Of a stretch of DNA of 11,424 nt, positions 5,993 to 11,424 are shown piece by piece. Source of the DNA: an uncultured bacterium (GTDB taxonomy: Bacteria; Verrucomicrobiota; Verrucomicrobiia; Opitutales; Intestinicryptomonadaceae); the NCBI GenBank assembly GCA_905214995.1, contig CAJMOT010000071.1:1-11424 (forward strand), in the 5' to 3' direction. Both the position numbers and the translations under genes were made by a program. The notes under the pieces were generated by a model that searched no databases, was not told the DNA's origin, and saw only the letters and a list, made by a program, of their open reading frames with translations. Within the stretch, counting starts at the first letter, position 1. Each line of letters opens with the position of its first letter.

Positions 5993-8900
5993 CTATTTGT
6001 CCGCCACCTTGAATTCAAGCGGCAATGGTTTTGTGTTTTTGGGTTTGTACTCCGGAAGAGGCTCCGCCTTCTTAAAGAGCTTCGCGGCTTTTTCAGCGTC
6101 GTTTACGACAACGCGGAAGCCGACATTATAAACTTTCTGCCACGGGCGGTAGTCGCGCCGCAGGCTGACGCGCGCCCACTTCATCCTGTCGCGCCATGAG
6201 CCGCCGCGGACAACCTTGCGGTCGGGGACGGACTCGCCGCCGAGGGTCTTGGTATAGTCGTCGAGCGTCCACTCCGCGACATTGCCCTGCATGTCGTAAA
6301 GCCCGAAGGCGTTCGGCGCGTACATGCCGCTCTGCACGGCAAGCAGATTGCCGTCGTCCACATGCCTGTCCGCGGGCATATTGTCGATGAACTTGTCGGG
6401 GCGGATGCGCGGCTGCGGGTCGATGCCGTTAACCGCGAATTTGCGCGCGCTGAAGTCCATGAGGTTTTCAAAGTTTCCGAAGTCGTCGCCGAGCTTTCCA
6501 AACCAGAAGTCGCCGGCGCTGCCGGATCTCGCGGCCCATTCCCACTGCTTTTCGGTCGGCAGCGAAACTTCTATCCCCGCCTTTTCGGAGAGCCACTTGC
6601 AAAAGTCGCGGGCCTCGTTCCACGACACGCGCACGACGCTCTGCTCCGGCAGGTTGGAGGGATAGCCCGGGTTGACGTGGTCTTTCCAAAGCCTGTCTTG
6701 GTGGCCGGAATCGTGCGACTTGTCAAAGAGCGCGTACTGGGCGTTGGAAACTTCAAACTGCCCCATGTAGAAGGGCTTTTCGACCTTTTCGAGCCTCGCG
6801 GGGCCCTCGTCGTAGAACCCGTCGTTGGAGCCCATTACAAACGCCCCCGCGGGGACGAGCGCAAGCCTCATGCCGACCCCGCCGCCGAGATCTGCGGAGA
6901 TTTCCTTCGGCAATCCGGAGTCGGCGATTTTCTTAGCCGCCTCGCGGCTGTCGAACGGGAAGCCGTCCGCCTTGGGCGCGGGCCCGGCGTGTTTCGGCTC
7001 CGCGGCGGGGGCGGCAAATTCGCGGACTCCGCCGTCGTAATCTATGACGTTGGGGTCGTCGTGGCGGTTGGCATACTTGGAGAGGAAGAACTTCCTGCGC
7101 TCGTAGCCGTCGTACTTGACCTCGGGATAGATCTCCTTCCAAGTGCCCACGCACGGGACGTTCAAATCCATCCACGTTATGAGAATTTCCATCGACTGCG
7201 GGTCGAGCTTCACGCCCTTGTGCCCCTTTTTGAGCATTTGCGTCAGCTCGCTCGTGTCTGCGTGGAATTCCAGAGGCGAGAGAAGGCGCTGGTTGCTCTC
7301 GGGCCCCGAGCGGCGGACATACTTGGAAAGGTTCAAATACGATTCCGGAAAGTGCTTCCAGATCTTCGGGTTTTCGCGCGAGAAGTTCGGGATATCCTTG
7401 TTGGACTTCGGGTTGTGGCAGCCCGCGCAGTATTGGTCGAGAACGGGCTGGACGTCGCGCGCAAAAGAATACCCGCGGACGGGGGCTACGAACTGTTTTA
7501 TCTCCGACGGACGCTTGCGCGCCGCCATTGCGGGCGCGGTGGAGGGCGTCATGCCCTGCCCCTCGTGGCAGCCCACGCAGCTTTGGGTTTCGCCGGGCAT
7601 GACCGTAAACCAGCTGCGCATAAGCGCCAGAGCTTTGCCCTCGGCGTCGAGCGGCTGTATGGCAATCGGCCTGTTCGCAGGCGCTTTGAACATCGCCGAG
7701 CCGTCGGGCTCCACGGGAACCGTGCCGTGTATGCGCTTTACGTCCCAGGAGGCCTCGTTGCCTATTATGTCGTGGCCGCCTATGTCGCGGTAGCAGTAAA
7801 AGTATTCGAAAATGCGCAGGGCTTTGACCGTGCCGCGCGGAACGCCCTTCAATCCGGGCCCTTGGTAAATGTCGTTGAGGAACACATAGCCGTAGTCGAG
7901 GTCGCGGTCGGTCTTGTCCATTATGGCGGGCGGCAGCTTGCGCGGCTCTACGGGAACGGGCTCAAATAGGTATCCGCGGTTGATGTCCGTCTGCATTAGC
8001 GTCATGTTGTCAAAGGCGTCGACGAGGTATATCCCCTGCGGCCTGTCGCCGTGGTTGAATACGGAGGCGACCACGTACTTTTCGGAGAGCGGATACGGGT
8101 GTATGAGGTGCGGATATTTTCCGTCCACGAGCCTGTCCTTTATCTCCGCCTTGTACTCCCTACCGTAGGACGGGAATTTGTGAACCCTGCCCCCGTCCTC
8201 TATGGCGCCCTTCGAGACGTCGAAGAGGTGCAGTTCGCCCTTGCGCGCAGTGCCGTGGTGCCCTGACACTATGCCGACGAACTTGTTGGGATCCCCCGGG
8301 ATCTGGCGGCAATAGAAGAGCGAGTTGGGCCAGTAGCTTGTCGAGCCGTAGAACGACGACTGCGCCGTGCCGTCGGGATTCATGTGCATTAAGATTCGGG
8401 AAAAGTAGTGAGAATTGTCGGTGTATTCCCAGCGGGTGTAGAGAACGCGGCCGTTTTCGAGCATCGTGGGCGTCCAGTCGGCGTCCTGCTCGAAAGTCAG
8501 CTGCCGTATGGACTCGTCCACCTCCTTCTCGGAGCCCGCGTTCGGATCCATGGAATAGAGGTTCGCAACCCAGTCTGTGCCGGATACGCAGGGAACGCCG
8601 ACATGGGTCGCGTTCGAGCAGAAAATTATCCTGCCGTCGGGCGTATAGGCGCCGTCGAACACGTCTATATCGTCGTGTATGCGCGGCGAGACGGGGCGCG
8701 TTTTTCCGGTTTGCACGTCGAATTCGTCGAGCTGCCAGAGAATTTTGTCGTCCACGGTGGAATAGAGGATTTTGGAGCCGTCGTAGGACACGTCTATGTC
8801 GGCAATCGCGCTGTTCGGGGCGAGAACTTTTTTGGCGGTTTCGGGAGACGTTATGTCGTCGGCAATCCAGAGCTCGTCCTTGAAATTGTGGGAATCCGCC

Positions 8901-10189
8901 CTGCCCTTGAGCCACCCCGCGTTGGTCAGGACGCTGTTGCCCTGCCAGTTTTGCGGAAGCCCCATGCCGCACGTGCCCCACGGGCGGAATATGAACGCCC
9001 ACTTGGGATGCTTTTTCAAGAGCGGATTTGCCAAGAGCGATTTCGCCGCGAATTTTCTGAACTCTTCCGCGCTCTCCTTCGCCTTGGAGTCCCCCCCGCG
9101 GAGGCCGCTTTTGATTTCGGGAATCTTTTTCTCCCACTCTGCGAGGGCGGCAAAATCCCCGCCGTATTCGGGGAAGGATTTTTTCATGTCCTCCATGGCG
9201 GCGCGGACGTTGGCGACGTCGTAGCCGAGGGCGTTCTCGACCGCGCGGGTCGTTATCATATCCTCCAACAGCGCGATGCGCTCCGCGTCGGCGGACGGGT
9301 CTTTCATCAGCTTTTCGAGGCGCTTCTCAAACTTTCCCGCCGAAAAAAGGGAGCGTTCGAGAGCCATCGAGAGGGCGCCCGCAATAATATCGCGGTTGTC
9401 GCGCGCGGCTATAAGCGACGGAATGAGCTGCCTGTTGGCGCCCGCCTTGAAAACCGCGTCGGCGACCTCCGGGAAATCGGCGGATATTTTGCGGGATATG
9501 CCTACCGCCGGATCGTCGCAAAACGACATGTAGAGCAGCACGGGAACCTTTTGTTCGTTCACGGAAAATTTCAGCGCGAATTTGTTTTCGCCCTTTTTGA
9601 GGTCAATATCCAAAACCTTGAAGTCGGTCGTCCTGCTTTCCCCGTTGAACGGGGTCACATTCGGGCGGTCGAAATAGCCCCTGCCCGAAGACTTGTCGTA
9701 GGCGTCGAGAACCGCGACGGGCTTGGAGTTTATAAATAGCTCGCACTTCGCGCCGCTCGAAATCGTAAGGGGAATTTTCGCATCCTTTGCGGCGTCCACG
9801 GTGAAATAGACGTAAAATACGCACCTCGAAAAATAGCGCGGATTGCAGAATTGCAAATCGACGCTCCTGCCGAATTGGAAGTCAAGCTTCTTCCAGACGT
9901 ATTCGCCGTCAAAGGCGGTTTTGAGGTTGACGGGATTCGCGACGGGGTCGGCGGCCTTTATCTCCGATTTGCTCCATTCCGGAAAGGCGAAAGAAGCGTA
10001 AACGTCGGACACCTTGAAGTCCTCCGCGAACTTCGCGGCGGCGGCGGCCTTCCACTCGCGGTACTTTGCGCCGCTCTTTGCGGCGGAATCCGCGAACGAA
10101 GAACCCTTGACGTAGAGCGAGTCGGCGCCGGAAGCGGCAGCCGCGGCGGCGGCCATCAAAGCCGCAATGTGCGCTAAGAATTTTTTCAT
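5993..10189 (-). CDS. Secreted HzsA-like beta-propeller/diheme cytochrome c fused to a SUMF1 domain
   Basis: A 1398-residue exported multidomain protein. A Sec signal peptide (MKKFLAHIAALMAAAAAAA) is followed by a beta-rich N-terminal region (about 90-250) resembling a carbohydrate-binding sandwich and a charged helical stretch (about 260-390). A TolB-like/hydrazine-synthase-alpha-like propeller covers about 400-850, with GTCGMGLPQNWQGN, TRWEYTDNSHYFSRILMHMN and GIVSGHHGTARKGELHLFD. Two c-type heme sites follow: CVGCH (871-875, preceded by the MPGETQS segment typical of planctomycete cytochromes) and CAGCH (921-925). The C-terminus (about 1105-1375) is a SUMF1/PvdO-type fold with LVPAGAFVMGSNDG, LPTEKQWEWAA, GLYDMQGNVAEW and VVRGGSW (1326-1332). 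The SUMF1 part lacks the cysteine pair of sulfatase-activating enzymes, so it is probably structural or substrate-binding. Hydrazine-synthase-alpha relatives are widespread in non-anammox bacteria, so hydrazine chemistry is not implied. The gene has a strong ribosome site and lies between aldolase and cupin genes. The reaction is unknown. Confidence 0.85.
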   Translation of the reverse strand: MKKFLAHIAALMAAAAAAASGADSLYVKGSSFADSAAKSGAKYREWKAAAAAKFAEDFKVSDVYASFAFPEWSKSEIKAADPVANPVNLKTAFDGEYVWKKLDFQFGRSVDLQFCNPRYFSRCVFYVYFTVDAAKDAKIPLTISSGAKCELFINSKPVAVLDAYDKSSGRGYFDRPNVTPFNGESRTTDFKVLDIDLKKGENKFALKFSVNEQKVPVLLYMSFCDDPAVGISRKISADFPEVADAVFKAGANRQLIPSLIAARDNRDIIAGALSMALERSLFSAGKFEKRLEKLMKDPSADAERIALLEDMITTRAVENALGYDVANVRAAMEDMKKSFPEYGGDFAALAEWEKKIPEIKSGLRGGDSKAKESAEEFRKFAAKSLLANPLLKKHPKWAFIFRPWGTCGMGLPQNWQGNSVLTNAGWLKGRADSHNFKDELWIADDITSPETAKKVLAPNSAIADIDVSYDGSKILYSTVDDKILWQLDEFDVQTGKTRPVSPRIHDDIDVFDGAYTPDGRIIFCSNATHVGVPCVSGTDWVANLYSMDPNAGSEKEVDESIRQLTFEQDADWTPTMLENGRVLYTRWEYTDNSHYFSRILMHMNPDGTAQSSFYGSTSYWPNSLFYCRQIPGDPNKFVGIVSGHHGTARKGELHLFDVSKGAIEDGGRVHKFPSYGREYKAEIKDRLVDGKYPHLIHPYPLSEKYVVASVFNHGDRPQGIYLVDAFDNMTLMQTDINRGYLFEPVPVEPRKLPPAIMDKTDRDLDYGYVFLNDIYQGPGLKGVPRGTVKALRIFEYFYCYRDIGGHDIIGNEASWDVKRIHGTVPVEPDGSAMFKAPANRPIAIQPLDAEGKALALMRSWFTVMPGETQSCVGCHEGQGMTPSTAPAMAARKRPSEIKQFVAPVRGYSFARDVQPVLDQYCAGCHNPKSNKDIPNFSRENPKIWKHFPESYLNLSKYVRRSGPESNQRLLSPLEFHADTSELTQMLKKGHKGVKLDPQSMEILITWMDLNVPCVGTWKEIYPEVKYDGYERRKFFLSKYANRHDDPNVIDYDGGVREFAAPAAEPKHAGPAPKADGFPFDSREAAKKIADSGLPKEISADLGGGVGMRLALVPAGAFVMGSNDGFYDEGPARLEKVEKPFYMGQFEVSNAQYALFDKSHDSGHQDRLWKDHVNPGYPSNLPEQSVVRVSWNEARDFCKWLSEKAGIEVSLPTEKQWEWAARSGSAGDFWFGKLGDDFGNFENLMDFSARKFAVNGIDPQPRIRPDKFIDNMPADRHVDDGNLLAVQSGMYAPNAFGLYDMQGNVAEWTLDDYTKTLGGESVPDRKVVRGGSWRDRMKWARVSLRRDYRPWQKVYNVGFRVVVNDAEKAAKLFKKAEPLPEYKPKNTKPLPLEFKVADK

Positions 10190-10196
10190 ATTTTCC

Positions 10197-10203
10197 CCTC
10201 CTT
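10197..10203 (-). promoter_or_regulatory. Strong Shine-Dalgarno of the propeller/cytochrome gene
   Basis: AAGGAGG on the minus strand lies seven bases before the ATG at 10189. It is the only clear consensus ribosome site I find in this window, it fixes the start of the giant gene, and it suggests high translation of that protein within the operon. Confidence 0.85.
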
Positions 10204-10215
10204 CGCTTCCTCCGG

Positions 10216-11094
10216 CTATTCGGAGGACAAAGTTTTGTAAAGCTCAAAAGCCTCCGCCGGCTTCAATCCGCCGTGGACGACCCCCTTGACGGCTTCGAGC
10301 ATCGCCGCGGGATTCTCCGCCTGGAAGATGTTGCGCCCCATGTCGACGCCGCGCGCGCCGTCGGAAATCGCCCTGTACGCGAGCTCGAGCGCGGCGCTCT
10401 CGGGAAGCTTTTTGCCGCCCGCTATAACTATCGGCACGGGGCAGCCCGCGACAACTTTTTCAAATCCGTCGTCGCAATAGTACGTCTTTACGAAATTCGC
10501 GCCGTTTTCGGCGCACACGCGGGCGGCTAGCCCCAGATAGCGCGCGTCGCGCGCGAGATTCTTGCCGACCGCCGTCACCCCGAGCGTGGGAATGGAGTAG
10601 CGCGCCGAGAAATCCGCGCACTTGGCGAGATTCGCGATGGTCTTGGCCTCAAACTCCCCGCCGACGGCAACCATCGGGGCTATCGCCGAGGCGTTGAGGC
10701 GGACGGCCTCCTCTATCGACATGAGGCACTCGTCGTTGAGCTCGGTCAGTATGGTCGAGCCCGCGCTGAAACGCAGCGCCAACGGCACGCGCGATTCCGG
10801 CGGAACCACGCTCCTCAAAGCCCCGCGCGTGCACATTATGCAGTCCGCCGACTTCACGAGAGGCACTATCGAGATGTCCATGCGCTCAAGCCCGCTCGTC
10901 GGCCCCATTATGTAGCCGTGATCGAAAGCCAGCATAACCGCGTTGCCGCTCTTGGGGTTGAATATCGACGCCATGCGCGCCTTGATTCCCCAATCGGCGT
11001 TGCCGAGCCCTTTCAGGAAGAAGGAGCCGGCGTTTTGCGCCGCCGTCCCCGCGTTGAAATTTTTCGCCTCGATGTTTCCTTCCGCGTCTGCCAT
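10216..11094 (-). CDS. lsrF: LsrF-family class I aldolase / 3-hydroxy-5-phosphonooxypentane-2,4-dione thiolase-like
   Basis: A 292-residue TIM-barrel enzyme of the DeoC/LacD/FbaB aldolase superfamily, closest by eye to LsrF. LsrF transfers an acetyl group from phosphorylated AI-2 breakdown product to CoA, giving DHAP and acetyl-CoA. Motifs seen are DWGIKARMASIFNPKSG (34-50), MLAFDHGYIMGPTSGLERMD (54-73), MCTRGALRSVVPP (87-99), FVKTYY (201-206) with the Schiff-base K203 at the LsrF position, and CPVPIVIAGGKKLPE (218-232). I start at MADAEGN because it matches LsrF and has a GGAAAGG-type site upstream. The ATG at 11124 would overlap the preceding stop as ATGA and add ten residues. The neighbours are a DhaL kinase subunit upstream and the giant cytochrome gene 26 bases downstream. 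No LsrK, LsrG or Lsr transporter is visible, so the substrate may be another phosphorylated ketose. Confidence 0.88.
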   Translation of the reverse strand: MADAEGNIEAKNFNAGTAAQNAGSFFLKGLGNADWGIKARMASIFNPKSGNAVMLAFDHGYIMGPTSGLERMDISIVPLVKSADCIMCTRGALRSVVPPESRVPLALRFSAGSTILTELNDECLMSIEEAVRLNASAIAPMVAVGGEFEAKTIANLAKCADFSARYSIPTLGVTAVGKNLARDARYLGLAARVCAENGANFVKTYYCDDGFEKVVAGCPVPIVIAGGKKLPESAALELAYRAISDGARGVDMGRNIFQAENPAAMLEAVKGVVHGGLKPAEAFELYKTLSSE

Positions 11095-11120
11095 TTTTCC
11101 GCCTTTCCACAAAAATAGAA

Positions 11121-11424
11121 TCATTTCCCGAACGCCCGCGAGAACGCCGCAAACATAATCGCGTTCGAGACCGCCCCCGGGTCGAGCGTCCCCACGGATT
11201 TTTCGCCGAGATTGCGCGCCCTGCCGAACTTTGCCCTAAGCTTTTCAGTTGATTTCGCACCCTCGTCGGCGGCTTTTGCTGCGGCTGAAAAGAGCCCCGC
11301 CGCGTCCGCCGCGCCCTTCATTGCGCTCACCGCGGGAATGAGGGCGTCGAAACAGGTCTTGTCGCCCACGCCGCCCTTTACGACCTCGCGCATGGACGCG
11401 AGGGCGCCCTCGAACGCGGAGGCT
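11121..11424 (-). CDS. dhaL: DhaL-type dihydroxyacetone kinase ATP-binding subunit (5' end cut by window edge)
   Basis: The frame enters from the right edge and ends in TGA at 11121; about 101 residues of the C-terminal half are visible. GGVGDKTCFDALIPAV and FGRARNLGEKSVGTLDPGA are the characteristic DhaL segments that help bind the nucleotide in all-alpha DhaL domains. In the family, DhaL supplies ATP or a phosphorylated ADP to a DhaK partner that holds dihydroxyacetone or a related ketose. The partner may be fused upstream or encoded beyond the edge, so this could be the C-terminus of a single-chain kinase. The stop overlaps an ATG in the next gene's frame (ATGA), and the chosen LsrF-like start is 26 bases later, so the two are surely co-transcribed. 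The family is confident; the substrate is unknown. Confidence 0.87.
   Translation of the reverse strand, partial: ASAFEGALASMREVVKGGVGDKTCFDALIPAVSAMKGAADAAGLFSAAAKAADEGAKSTEKLRAKFGRARNLGEKSVGTLDPGAVSNAIMFAAFSRAFGK

Noticed and set aside
6050..6880. Sulfatase-activating formylglycine-generating enzyme
   Set aside because: The catalytic Cys pair is absent and no sulfatase gene is present in the window.
6362..7969. Plus-strand open frame of 535 codons opposite the giant cytochrome gene
   Set aside because: No domain motifs, and the opposite strand carries heme sites, SUMF1 motifs and a strong ribosome site. The same reasoning applies to the frame at 8408-9739 and, opposite the IclR gene, to 4098-5000.
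5993..10189. Hydrazine synthase alpha subunit of an anammox system
   Set aside because: Only the propeller and heme part is related; there are no HzsB or HzsC genes, and HZS-alpha-like proteins are widespread outside anammox bacteria.
3371..10189. A single electron chain linking the Fe-S flavoprotein and the exported diheme protein
   Set aside because: They are on opposite strands, in separate transcription units and in different compartments; nothing in the sequence links them.
10216..11424. AI-2 (lsr) quorum-signal degradation operon
   Set aside because: Only the LsrF-like enzyme is present; the neighbours do not match lsrK, lsrG, lsrR or the Lsr transporter.

Overview
The window is GC-rich, densely coded bacterial DNA holding nine protein genes, two of them cut by the window edges. 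I see no rRNA, tRNA, CRISPR array or insertion sequence. The gene mix points to an anaerobic, polysaccharide-degrading member of the Planctomycetota-Verrucomicrobiota-Lentisphaerota group, perhaps a gut Verrucomicrobiota or Lentisphaerota. It comprises a secreted GH78 rhamnosidase, a very large hydrazine-synthase-alpha-like c-type cytochrome fused to a SUMF1 module, a NifX-like metal-cluster protein and an Fe-S flavoprotein. The placement is inferred from family distribution and has not been tested by phylogeny.

Left part (1-4180). A NifX/NifB-type protein on the minus strand is cut at the left edge. It diverges across a 214-base spacer from a plus-strand run of three genes: a secreted GH78 alpha-L-rhamnosidase (583-2745), a PaaI-type hotdog thioesterase (2823-3326) and a flavodoxin fold joined to a two-cluster 4Fe-4S ferredoxin domain (3371-4180). 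An 11-base poly-C tract follows the thioesterase stop codon directly.

Middle part (4181-5267). A convergent spacer with one GC hairpin separates the plus-strand run from an IclR-family regulator on the minus strand. Upstream of the regulator lie a near-perfect 18-base palindrome overlapping its likely -10 box and two tandem terminator-like hairpins. These close the large operon and leave the regulator its own promoter.

Right part (5268-11424). A minus-strand operon enters from the right edge. In transcription order it holds a DhaL-type dihydroxyacetone-kinase subunit (partial), an LsrF-type class I aldolase/thiolase, the 1398-residue beta-propeller, diheme and SUMF1 fusion, and a lipoprotein with the cupin fold of D-lyxose isomerase-like proteins. 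Spacing is tight throughout, and a strong intrinsic terminator ends the unit.

Together the kinase, the aldolase, the isomerase-like cupin and the nearby rhamnosidase suggest sugar catabolism, probably controlled by the IclR protein. The unexpected parts are the two envelope proteins: a diheme propeller protein and an isomerase-like protein anchored as a lipoprotein. They raise the possibility that a sugar or sugar acid is oxidised or rearranged outside the cytoplasm before kinase and aldolase steps inside. That linkage is inference from gene order.
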